In this document: positions 6,905 to 14,438 of the stretch, piece by piece
Numbering within the stretch: position 1 is the stretch's first letter
How the letters are laid out: each line of letters begins with the position of its first letter
IMG/VR virus record: IMGVR_UViG_3300032296_000823
Location: 1-20,184 of that record
Origin: a virus
Direction: 5' to 3' (one strand)
Length of the DNA: 20,184 bases
Notes under the pieces: model-generated
Seen by the model: only the letters and a program-made list of their open reading frames with translations
Told to the model about the DNA's origin: nothing
Databases searched by the model: none
Made by a program: the position numbers and the translations under genes

Positions 6905-6939
6905 TTGCCTTGCCTTAGCTATGAGGCAGGGGCTATATT
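6905..6939 (+). promoter_or_regulatory. Candidate sigma70-like promoter ahead of the adaptor gene
   Basis: TTGCCT at 6910-6915 and TATATT at 6934-6939 are separated by 18 bases. An additional TTGCCT lies at 6905-6910. This is the only gap of about 100 bases in the window and the only clear place for a new transcript serving the genes from 6994 onward. The match is decent but found by eye, and the -35 element lies inside a hairpin, so activity is uncertain. Confidence 0.35.
6908..6931 (+). terminator. Hairpin, weak terminator candidate after the lysis genes
   Basis: A nine-pair stem with two G-T pairs (CCTTGCCTT with GAGGCAGGG) and a six-base loop lies 20 bases after the muramidase stop. It is not followed by a convincing T-run (GCTATATTTG), so it may be a weak or partial terminator, or an RNA-processing site. 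It overlaps the candidate promoter. Confidence 0.3.
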
Positions 6940-6993
6940 TGAAAAACGGCGCAAGCTGAAGCAGCTGCGGAGAGTAAATCCGGCGGAGTCAGC

Positions 6994-7626
6994 ATGGCGT
7001 ATGTAATGACCTACGACAGTTTGCTGGTCGATCTGCGACGTTATCTTGAGCGTGGCTTTACGCAGGAAAGCGACCAGATTGTCTACGACCAGTTGCCTCG
7101 CCTTATCACATTGGGCGAGCGTCGGATTGCGCGCGAGCTGAAGATTGAGGGCTTTATTCGTGCCGTGCAGACGCCGCTTCAGAGTGGCGTTGCGGTCTAC
7201 TTGAAGCCAGATCGGTGGCGCGACACTGTCAGCATGACGCTTAATGGTGCGCCAATTTTTGCCCGGTCTTACGAGTATTGCCGCAACTATTGGCCGAATG
7301 AGGCCCAAACTGGCACCCCGCAGTTTTATGCCGACTATGACTTCCAGCACTGGCTGCTTGCGCCGACGCCTGACGCGGCCAGCACTCTGGAGATTTTGTA
7401 TTACGAGCAGCCTGCGCTGTTGGGTGAAGAGTTGCAGACGAATTGGCTGACGGAATATGCGCCTGATTTATTGCTCTACGCGGCGCTGTTGGAGGCGACG
7501 CCATTCTTGAAGAGCGACGAGCGCATGCAGACTTGGCAGGCTTTGTATGACAGGGCGGCTCAGGCCATTAGCGGCGAGGATCTGAAGCGCATCATGGATC
7601 GCAGCGCCAACAGGAGTGAAGCCTGA
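6994..7626 (+). CDS. Head-tail adaptor protein, SU10-adaptor type
   Basis: Mostly helical N-terminus with LLVDLRRYLERG, QLPRLITLGERRIARELKI (about residues 35-53). This pattern recalls the adaptor proteins of SU10-like short-tailed phages that sit between portal and tail. A middle beta part follows (VYLKPDRWRDTVSM, QFYADYDFQHWLLAPTPD) and a helical C-terminus (DLLLYAALLEATPFLKSD). The length of 210 aa fits. The start has GGCGGAG seven bases upstream. It is followed by a fibre gene with a TGATG overlap and then by the nozzle-like gene, which fits a neck/tail module. The family assignment is from memory of the motif and not from a search. Confidence 0.7.
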   Translation: MAYVMTYDSLLVDLRRYLERGFTQESDQIVYDQLPRLITLGERRIARELKIEGFIRAVQTPLQSGVAVYLKPDRWRDTVSMTLNGAPIFARSYEYCRNYWPNEAQTGTPQFYADYDFQHWLLAPTPDAASTLEILYYEQPALLGEELQTNWLTEYAPDLLLYAALLEATPFLKSDERMQTWQALYDRAAQAISGEDLKRIMDRSANRSEA

Positions 7627-9026
7627 TGACTATCTACACCGACGTTTTCGGCGGCGCTAATATCTACCCGAGTGAAATCAGCTACAGCTCAATCGCGCTT
7701 TCTGCTGATGTGACGCTCAGCTGGCCGGAAGAGACTTCCACCAATACCAATCTAGCGACTAGGATTATTGACGTCACGCCGGCATCTTCCGGTTTGAGCA
7801 TCATCCTGCCGGATGCCAACAAGACTGGCACTGGCAATACGATCCTCTTCAATAACCGCGGCGGGAGCACGTTTACTGTCAAGAATGCCGTCGGCACGCA
7901 GGTTGTCACGATTGCGGGCGGCGAGTTGTGGCAGGTTTATGTTGCCAGCAACACGACAGCGGCCGGCACTTGGCGGTCTTTGCAGTATGGCGCGGCGGCG
8001 AGTGTCGCGAATGCCTCTGCCCTGGCCGGCAATGGGATTGTCGCGGTTGGCACTCTTCTCAGCCAGTCTGTTCCGGTCACGACGTTTAACAGCAACTACA
8101 CGTCTGGCACTGCTGACCGCGCCCTCATGTACAATTGGACTGGCGCGGCTGGGGTGTTTACGCTGCCGGATCCTGCAGTGGTGGGGAATAATTGGTTTCT
8201 CTACCTGCGCAATTCAGGCACGGGCGCCATTGTGGCGACGCCGCCGGGCATTGTCACGATTGATGGGTCTGCGACGCTCAGTTTCCAGCCGGATGAGTCG
8301 GCCATCATTGTTTCGGATGGCACCAACTTCCACACCATTGGATTTGGGCAATCTGCGACTTTCGCGTTTGACTATACTGTCATTAGTGTTGCCGGAACTG
8401 GCACCTACACGCTGACAGGGTCTGAGCTCAATCGCATTGCGTACCGATTTACTGGCGTGTTGACTGGCAATCGTATTGTCGTCGTTCCGGCGACCATTCA
8501 GCAGTATTGGGTCGATAACCAGACGACTGGCGCGTTTACGTTTACGATTGCGCCATCTGGCGGTGGCTCTAGCGTCAGCATTGCCCAGGGCTCTCGTTCT
8601 ATCCTCTATTGCGATGGAACTGACGTTCTTGAGGCCGACACTGCCGGCGTGTCTTTTCCGATTACTATCGGTCAAGGCGGCACGAATGCCACCACGGCGA
8701 GCGGCGCGCGGATTAACCTAGGCGGCACTTCGACTGGGATTGCGCTCTTTACTGCCGCCGATCAGAATGCCGCCATGAGTGCCTTGGGCGGCACTGCGAC
8801 TGGCATTGCGGTGTTTACGGCTGCCAGCCAGAGTGCTGGCCGCACTGCCTTGGGTGCGACTACGACGGGCAGTGCCCTGTTTACTGCTGCCAGCCAGAGT
8901 GCTGGCCGCACTGCCTTGGGTGCGACTACGACGGGCAGTGCGCTGTTTACTGCAGTAGATCAGGCCGCGGCTTGGACTGCCTTGGGTGTCGCCCAGGCCG
9001 GCAATATCAATGGCGGCACGTTCTGA
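7626..9026 (+). CDS. Virion-anchored tail fibre protein (466 aa)
   Basis: The N-terminal part (about residues 1-130: TDVFGGANIYPSEISYSSI, VTLSWPEETSTNTNLATRII, GNTILFNNRGGSTFTV) resembles the anchor domain of fibres in aquatic short-tailed phages, where it precedes variable shafts. Beta-rich central modules follow, each ending in a statement like FTLPDPAVVGNNWFLYLRN or FTIAPSGGGSSV. The C-terminal region begins IGQGGTNATTASGARINLGG and has four tandem 22-residue repeats (8727-8990), ending NINGGTF. The start overlaps the adaptor stop by one base and has AGGAG upstream. Its position between adaptor and nozzle suggests that it binds the neck or tail directly. Confidence 0.82.
   Translation: MTIYTDVFGGANIYPSEISYSSIALSADVTLSWPEETSTNTNLATRIIDVTPASSGLSIILPDANKTGTGNTILFNNRGGSTFTVKNAVGTQVVTIAGGELWQVYVASNTTAAGTWRSLQYGAAASVANASALAGNGIVAVGTLLSQSVPVTTFNSNYTSGTADRALMYNWTGAAGVFTLPDPAVVGNNWFLYLRNSGTGAIVATPPGIVTIDGSATLSFQPDESAIIVSDGTNFHTIGFGQSATFAFDYTVISVAGTGTYTLTGSELNRIAYRFTGVLTGNRIVVVPATIQQYWVDNQTTGAFTFTIAPSGGGSSVSIAQGSRSILYCDGTDVLEADTAGVSFPITIGQGGTNATTASGARINLGGTSTGIALFTAADQNAAMSALGGTATGIAVFTAASQSAGRTALGATTTGSALFTAASQSAGRTALGATTTGSALFTAVDQAAAWTALGVAQAGNINGGTF
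8727..8990 (+). repeat. Four tandem 66-base (22-aa) repeats in the fibre C-terminus
   Basis: Units start at 8727, 8793, 8859 and 8925, each with the pattern T-x-TG-x-A-x-FTA-x-x-Q-x-A-x-x-x-ALG. Bases 8820-8875 and 8886-8941 are identical over 56 positions, so at least one duplication is recent. The repeats likely form a regular shaft or trimerising segment. Confidence 0.95.
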
Positions 9027-10870
9027 TGAAGGCAACGACTGTCATCCTCAAGTCTGCGGCGGGCATTAAGCGTGACGGTACGCGCTTTGAGGGCGACAAT
9101 TATGTTGACGGCCAGTGGGTGCGGTGGCAGCGCGGCTTGCCTCGCAAGATTGGCGGCTATCGTTCTGTTCAAAAATATCTAAGCGAAATCAGCCGCGGCT
9201 TTTCCACATTCACTCAGGGTGGGTTTGTTTACTGCCATTCTGGCAGTGAGAATTACCTTGAGCGGTTCACGATTGATGGAAGCTTCAACAGCTCGGTTGT
9301 GACTGACAGGACGCCTATCAATGTGGCCGCGACTGCGACGGTGACATTGACTGGCGGCGCTGCTGGGTCTGTGAATATGATCACGGTTGACGGCGTCAAC
9401 ATCATGTCTGGGTCTGTCGCCTTCACGACGAACTTATCGACCACGGCGACTGCAGTTGCGGCCAACATCAATGCCCACACGTCTGTGCCGGAATACACGG
9501 CGGCGGCCGTCGGCCCAATCATCACGATCAGTGCGGCGGCTGCAGCTGGGTCGGATCCCAATAGCTACCAAGTGGTGGTCACGACCACCACCATCACAGA
9601 GACGCACACTGACATGGCCGGCGGGTCATTTGCCTACACGGCAAGCGCCGACAATGTCTGGATGTTTGACTATCAGTATGAATCGTCTTCAAACCAAAAC
9701 TACATCCTTGCGCATGCCGCCCCGAATTTGAGTTGCATCTGCAATGACCAGGGTGGCCAGATTTTCTATGGCGATGTTTTGGGGACGAATAAGCTGAAGT
9801 CCATTTCGCTGCCGGCCGATGCAAATGCCACGGGCGGCATTGTCTCCCTGCACCCCTATTTGTTTTACTACGGCACTGATGGGATTATTGGCTGGTCCAA
9901 GCCTGGGGAGCCGACAGAGCTTCGCGATACGGCTGCAGGCGCCGGATTGGCGCGCGTGTGGGGCCAGAAGATCATCAAGGGCCTCCCCTTGCGCGCTGGT
10001 TCTGGGAGTGCCCCTGCGGGCATCTTCTGGGCATTTGATGCGGTCATCCGCGCCACCTTCACCGGCGGCGCTTCCATATTCCAGTTTGACGTGGTCGCGA
10101 CTGACACGTCTATTTTGTCTCCCACCTGCGTCATTGACTATGATGGCGTGTTTTTCTGGTGTGGCGTTGACCGTTTCATGATGTTCAATGGCGTGGTGCG
10201 TGAAGTGCCAAACAATATGAATATCAATTACTTCTTCGACGGTCTTAACAAATCACAGCAGAATAAGGTCTTTGCCTTTAAGGTGCCTCGGTATGGCGAG
10301 ATTTGGTGGTGCTACCCGCGTGGCGATGCCACCGAATGCACGCATGCCGTCATCTACAATGTCCGCGAAAACACTTGGTACGACACTGAGTTGCCGAATG
10401 GCGGGCGTTCTGCCGGCCAGTTTGCAAACTCCTTTGCGGCGCCGGTTCTGACGGGCGTCACTCAGAATGTGGACGGCTATAAGGTTTGGGTGCAGGAGCA
10501 GTTGACTGACGAGTATGATGGGCCGAACATCTTCCCCATCCAGTCATACTTTGAGACTGCCGACTTGTCGCAGTTGGTTCAGGGTCAGAACGAGTATTTG
10601 CGGATCACGACGATTGAGCCTGACTTTGTGCAGCGCGGCGCGATGACTGTGCAAGTTACTGGCCGAGCAAATGCAAGGGCTCCAGAGGTTTACAGCACAA
10701 TCTTCACGTTCCCTGAGAACCCATCCACGCCACATGAACAGATTGTCATGCTCAAGGAGCAGCGCCGTGAATTGCGGGTGCGATTTGAAAGCAATGAAGT
10801 CTATGGCGATTATCAGATGGGCCAGATCATTGGCCATATGTCTGTGGGCGACAGGACGGTACTGGGATGA
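9026..10870 (+). CDS. Tail nozzle-like / stabilisation structural protein (614 aa)
   Basis: The start at ATG 9026 overlaps the fibre stop (TGATG). An upstream ATG at 8972 would add 18 residues read out of frame through the fibre repeats and is rejected. The N-terminus, ILKSAAGIKRDGTRFEGDNYVDGQWVRWQRGLPRKIGGYR (residues 7-46), is characteristic of a large structural protein in aquatic podovirus-like phages, in the style of P22 gp10-like or nozzle proteins with a beta-propeller body. Later motifs include GGIVSLHPYLFYYGTDG, FWCGVDRFMMFNG and EIWWCYPRGDATECTHAVIYNV. Residues about 104-200 look like an inserted domain (see separate entry). Likely forms the tail tube end or sheath of the short tail. 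The exact fold assignment is inference. Confidence 0.65.
   Translation: MKATTVILKSAAGIKRDGTRFEGDNYVDGQWVRWQRGLPRKIGGYRSVQKYLSEISRGFSTFTQGGFVYCHSGSENYLERFTIDGSFNSSVVTDRTPINVAATATVTLTGGAAGSVNMITVDGVNIMSGSVAFTTNLSTTATAVAANINAHTSVPEYTAAAVGPIITISAAAAAGSDPNSYQVVVTTTTITETHTDMAGGSFAYTASADNVWMFDYQYESSSNQNYILAHAAPNLSCICNDQGGQIFYGDVLGTNKLKSISLPADANATGGIVSLHPYLFYYGTDGIIGWSKPGEPTELRDTAAGAGLARVWGQKIIKGLPLRAGSGSAPAGIFWAFDAVIRATFTGGASIFQFDVVATDTSILSPTCVIDYDGVFFWCGVDRFMMFNGVVREVPNNMNINYFFDGLNKSQQNKVFAFKVPRYGEIWWCYPRGDATECTHAVIYNVRENTWYDTELPNGGRSAGQFANSFAAPVLTGVTQNVDGYKVWVQEQLTDEYDGPNIFPIQSYFETADLSQLVQGQNEYLRITTIEPDFVQRGAMTVQVTGRANARAPEVYSTIFTFPENPSTPHEQIVMLKEQRRELRVRFESNEVYGDYQMGQIIGHMSVGDRTVLG
9335..9625 (+). 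other. Inserted beta-type domain within the nozzle-like protein
   Basis: Residues about 104-200 (TVTLTGGAAGSVNMITVDGV, NLSTTATAVAANINA, EYTAAAVGPIITISA) have a composition and pattern seen in many phage fibre and decoration segments. They are unlike the aromatic-rich sequence on either side (LERFTIDGSFNSSVVTD before and NVWMFDYQYESSSNQNYI after). The segment may be an added surface domain. Boundaries are approximate. Confidence 0.55.
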
Positions 10871-11100
10871 GCATTCGCGTCACTCTCCCTACTGGGCTTG
10901 GGTTGCGGGATTGGGCAGATCAGATTGCCTTGGACCTTGATCCTTATGGCACCTTTGGGCGTCTGGACATTGAGGATCAGTGGCAGAATTGGGCCATGCA
11001 GTTTCTCAATAATATGACGCTCAAAGAAAATTTCCCAATCCCCTATTATTTCGATAATTGGCAGGAATGGGCCGAGCGTTTTTGTCAGGCTTTGGAGTAG
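10867..11100 (+). CDS. Small unknown virion-region protein (77 aa)
   Basis: Overlaps the nozzle-like gene by four bases (ATGA). It opens MSIRVTLPTGLGLRDWADQI and is rich in aromatic residues (Trp in LRDWADQ, QWQNWAMQF, NWQEWAERF). The repeated W-x-x-W/F spacing suggests an amphipathic helical protein. I do not recognise a family. By position it is probably a minor structural or assembly protein translated with the nozzle gene. Confidence 0.7.
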   Translation: MSIRVTLPTGLGLRDWADQIALDLDPYGTFGRLDIEDQWQNWAMQFLNNMTLKENFPIPYYFDNWQEWAERFCQALE

Positions 11101-11104
11101 CGAT

Positions 11105-13087
11105 ATGGCGATGATCCGCGATCAAATTATGCAGATGGCTCAGTCTGACCCAAGCTTCTCTCAGGCGATAGACGCCATGGAGAAGGCGGTCATCAATATG
11201 CCCGTTACTCCAGAGGATCTGGGGGAAATCATTGCCCTCTTGGAGTTTGTGATCCAGAACCCCGACAAGTATGGCGAGGTTCGTCAGGCGGCGATTGAAG
11301 ACGAAGAAATTGACGAGAATACGCTGCCGCCTCAGTTTGATCCGATTTACATCATTTCGCTTTTGGTTGCGCTGTATGGCCTGCAGGATCGTCTGCAAGA
11401 GCAGGGTTATGCCCGTGGTGGCCTGACTGTCGCGGCGCGGCGTGTGCAGGCTGCCGGGCGTGGCGGCGATACAATCCTGGCGCACATAAACCCCCAAGAG
11501 GCGGAAATGCTGCGCCGAGCTGGTGGCTCTGGCACAATCAATCCCCAAACTGGCCTGCGCGAATACAAGCCGTTCTGGAAGAAAAAGAATTTTGGTCTAG
11601 GATCTAGTCTTGGTCCAGTCCTCGCGGCAGCTGCGCCGATTGTTTTAAGCATTGTCGCCCCAGGCATTGGCACGGCGATCGGCACGAGTATCGCAGGCGG
11701 CCTTTTCGGGGGCACTGCCATGGCTGGCTTGGTGCCATATATTGCGCCCGCCCTCGGCGGTGCTCTTCTTGGCGCCGGCTCGTCTGCACTGACTGGCGGT
11801 AATCTAATGCAGGGCGCCTTGACTGGCGCAATTGGCAGTGGCCTGGGCAATGTTCTTGGCCAGGGCATTACCTCTGGCTTGGGCCTGGGATTGGGTGAAA
11901 CCGCCTCAAATATTTTGGGCGGCACTATTCTCGGCTCGGGTGCCTCGGCTATTCAAGGCCGCAACCCGTTTAGCGGTGCTCTGCGTGGTGCGTTGGGCGC
12001 AGGCATTGGCGCTATCGGCAAAGAATTTGCTGGCGACATTGCTGGCTTTGGTCCTGGCGCTGGCGGCACTGAGGGCATTAAGCGCGGCATTGAGGCAGGC
12101 ACCTCGGGCTTTGGCACTGGCCTGACTGCCGGGATGGATCCAAAGCAGGCGGCGGCGGCCGGCGTTCTGTCTGGCTTGGCCTCTGGGCTTATCAAGCCAT
12201 CCCAATCTGTGGTTCAGAATATGCAGAACCAACCCCAAAGCTTTGAAGAGGCCATGGACCGTCAAGCCATGCAGGCTGCTGGCATGGTAAGCGGACCCGG
12301 TGGCACTCCGATGAATGCTCCTGGCTCTACTGGCGTTTTACCGGATGGGCGGCCGGGCGTTTACCAATTGAATGCCCAAACTGGCCAAGTGTCATTGGTT
12401 CCTGTTCCTGGCTCGTATCAATTGAACCCGCAAACCAATGCCGTTGAATTTGTAAGGCAAGAACAAGGCCCACTGGCTCGGCTGCTTAATCAACCCGCAG
12501 TGCCGGCAACGACTGGAGCCCCCGCAGCTGGCGGCGGCCAGTCTTCTGGCCTGGGCAACCTTCTCGGCGGCAATCTTGCGCCTCTTCTTGCGGGTGGCGC
12601 GCTGTTGGCATCACAGGGTGGCGGGCAGCCTCAAGCCGCCCCGCCACAAACGCGAGCGTTGCCGGCCGCGCAGCAGGAATACATCAACCGTCCGGGCGTT
12701 GTCTGGGATTGGGCCAGGATGCAGCGCGATGCGACAGCAAGCAATCTGACGCTTGATCAATTCATGGCGCGCAATTGGCCGAGGGTGACGTCTGGCGAAT
12801 ACAATGCCGCTCCGATGGCGCAGGGTGGCCTGAGCATGGTGTCTCGTTTTGTAAGGGGCGGCGGCACTGGCCGATCAGACGAAATCAGTGCCAAACTTTC
12901 TGATGGCGAATATGTGATTGACGCCGAGACTGTCGCGATGCTTGGCGACGGATCTAGTAAGGCTGGCGCAAAAAAGTTAGATGAAATGCGCAACCAAATC
13001 CGGCAACATAAGGGTAGGGCGCTGGCCAAGGGTAAGTTTAGCCCTGACGCCAAGTCGCCCCTGACATATCTGAAGGGGGTCGCATAA
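11105..13087 (+). CDS. Internal virion / ejection protein 1 (660 aa)
   Basis: Residues 1-115 are acidic and helical (MIRDQIMQMAQSDPSFSQ, LGEIIALLEFVIQNPDKYGE). From about 150 to 360 the protein is a very Gly/Ala-rich hydrophobic region (GPVLAAAAPIVLSIVAPGIG, GALTGAIGSGLGNVLGQGI), as in membrane-active ejection or tape-measure-like proteins. A linker with two YQLN-x-QT motifs follows. The C-terminus (about 599-660: SDGEYVIDAETVAMLGDGSS, KKLDEMRNQIRQHKG) is a conserved motif of internal virion proteins in aquatic phages. Likely packaged in the capsid and injected to help DNA cross the envelope. TGGAG lies upstream of the start. The next gene begins inside its stop (TAATG). Confidence 0.72.
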   Translation: MAMIRDQIMQMAQSDPSFSQAIDAMEKAVINMPVTPEDLGEIIALLEFVIQNPDKYGEVRQAAIEDEEIDENTLPPQFDPIYIISLLVALYGLQDRLQEQGYARGGLTVAARRVQAAGRGGDTILAHINPQEAEMLRRAGGSGTINPQTGLREYKPFWKKKNFGLGSSLGPVLAAAAPIVLSIVAPGIGTAIGTSIAGGLFGGTAMAGLVPYIAPALGGALLGAGSSALTGGNLMQGALTGAIGSGLGNVLGQGITSGLGLGLGETASNILGGTILGSGASAIQGRNPFSGALRGALGAGIGAIGKEFAGDIAGFGPGAGGTEGIKRGIEAGTSGFGTGLTAGMDPKQAAAAGVLSGLASGLIKPSQSVVQNMQNQPQSFEEAMDRQAMQAAGMVSGPGGTPMNAPGSTGVLPDGRPGVYQLNAQTGQVSLVPVPGSYQLNPQTNAVEFVRQEQGPLARLLNQPAVPATTGAPAAGGGQSSGLGNLLGGNLAPLLAGGALLASQGGGQPQAAPPQTRALPAAQQEYINRPGVVWDWARMQRDATASNLTLDQFMARNWPRVTSGEYNAAPMAQGGLSMVSRFVRGGGTGRSDEISAKLSDGEYVIDAETVAMLGDGSSKAGAKKLDEMRNQIRQHKGRALAKGKFSPDAKSPLTYLKGVA

Positions 13088-14427
13088 TGTCTGGCAGTCT
13101 GTTTCAAGGTACGCCACAGGCGGCCACCTCTTATGTCACGACCACGCAGGAAATGCCTAAGTGGCTGCAAGATGCCATTTACAATCAAATTCAAGTCTCA
13201 ACCAATGTGGCCAATCGCCCCTACACTCCATACACGGGGGATATGGTTGCTGATCTGACGCCCCTTCAGCAGCAGGCCTACCAACAGACGCAGCAGAATG
13301 TTGGCGCGTATTTGCCCGATATGTCTTTTGCCACCTCCGGCATGAAGAACATCAGTCAAGATACGACTGCGCCTGAATTGCAGGCGGCGCAAAACCCATA
13401 CCTTCAGCCTGCCCTGTCTGGCTACAATCTTGGCGCTGGTCAGGGGTATTTCGCCCAGGCTGGTGGCATGAACATTCCCGGCGCGGCGCAGCCGCTTATG
13501 GCCAAGGCAGAAACGACGACTGGCCAATCTTTGGCAGAGCGTGCATTGACCGCCGCCAATCCCTACTTGACTGCCGCCGGCCAGACGTCTGCCTCGCAGG
13601 TTGGCCAATATATGTCGCCCTACCAGCAGGGGGTCTTGGATGCCATTGCCAAGCAGGGCGCCAGGAATTTGAGCGAGAATATCCTTCCCCAGGTGTCTGA
13701 TGCGTTTGTTCGCGCCGGGCAGTTTGGATCTTCGCGCATGGGTGAATTGGGCTCTCGGGCAATCCGCGACACGCAAGAGGCCATCCTGAAAGAGCAAAGC
13801 CAAGCGATGCAGCAGGGCTATGCGCAGTCTATGGCGGCGGCCCAAGCTGATCTGGCGCGCCAGGGGCAATTGGCTGGCACTGTGGGCGGCATTGCAGGCT
13901 CTGACCTGTCGCGCATTCTACAGGGCGGTGCTCAGTATGGCAGCTTGGGCCAAGCGACTGGCCAATTGACTGCACAGCAAATGCAAGCCTTGGCAAACCT
14001 CGGCCAGATGCAGACGTCTGCCGGGCAGGCGCAGCAACAGTTTGGCTTGACTGCTGCCCAGCAGGCCAATCAAGCGCAAGCGCAAGACCTATCGCGTCAG
14101 GCGGCTGCCTTGCAGGCCTTGAGCGACATTACGCGCCAAACTCAAGCATTGCGCACTGCAGACGTCGCGGCCTTGGAGGCGGCTGGCAGTGCCCAGCAGC
14201 GCCAGAGCCAAGCTGAGTTGGATGATGCTAGGATGCGATTTGAGCGCGAGCAGTTGTATCCACGCCAGCAGCTTGATTGGCTGAGCACTCAGATCCGCGG
14301 CATGGCGCCGATCACGCCATCTCCGACTGTGCAGTCTGGCGTGACTACCGGCCAGACGTACTCGCCGTCTCCGCTTTCTCAATTGGCGACTGGGTTGTAC
14401 ACCTATAAGGGCCTTCAGAACATTTAA
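13087..14427 (+). CDS. Internal virion / ejection protein 2 (446 aa)
   Basis: Gln/Ala-rich helical protein. N-terminal VTTTQEMPKWLQDAIYNQIQ and YTPYTGDMVADLTPLQQQAY are typical openings of phage internal proteins with a Q-rich body. Conserved segment YMSPYQQGVLDAIAKQGARN (about residues 177-196) is followed by GSSRMGELGSRAIRDTQE and a long, probably coiled-coil, stretch rich in AQQQ (about 230-385). The C-terminus is LATGLYTYKGLQ. The start codon overlaps the previous stop and has AAGGGGG upstream. Likely injected with the genome, by analogy and position. Confidence 0.7.
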   Translation: MSGSLFQGTPQAATSYVTTTQEMPKWLQDAIYNQIQVSTNVANRPYTPYTGDMVADLTPLQQQAYQQTQQNVGAYLPDMSFATSGMKNISQDTTAPELQAAQNPYLQPALSGYNLGAGQGYFAQAGGMNIPGAAQPLMAKAETTTGQSLAERALTAANPYLTAAGQTSASQVGQYMSPYQQGVLDAIAKQGARNLSENILPQVSDAFVRAGQFGSSRMGELGSRAIRDTQEAILKEQSQAMQQGYAQSMAAAQADLARQGQLAGTVGGIAGSDLSRILQGGAQYGSLGQATGQLTAQQMQALANLGQMQTSAGQAQQQFGLTAAQQANQAQAQDLSRQAAALQALSDITRQTQALRTADVAALEAAGSAQQRQSQAELDDARMRFEREQLYPRQQLDWLSTQIRGMAPITPSPTVQSGVTTGQTYSPSPLSQLATGLYTYKGLQNI

Positions 14428-14438
14428 GGAGCCGGAAT

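Noticed and set aside
8727-8990. CRISPR-like or regulatory repeat array
   Set aside because: The repeats are contiguous, in frame and encode a regular 22-residue protein pattern; there are no spacers.
8972-9025. Earlier start for the nozzle-like gene
   Set aside because: It would read 18 residues out of frame through the fibre repeats. The ATG at 9026 has the TGATG overlap seen elsewhere and begins the conserved N-terminus.
13198-13869. A minus-strand open frame (223 codons) inside ejection protein 2
   Set aside because: Arg/Leu-rich antisense shadow of a Gln/Ala-rich gene; no supporting signal.
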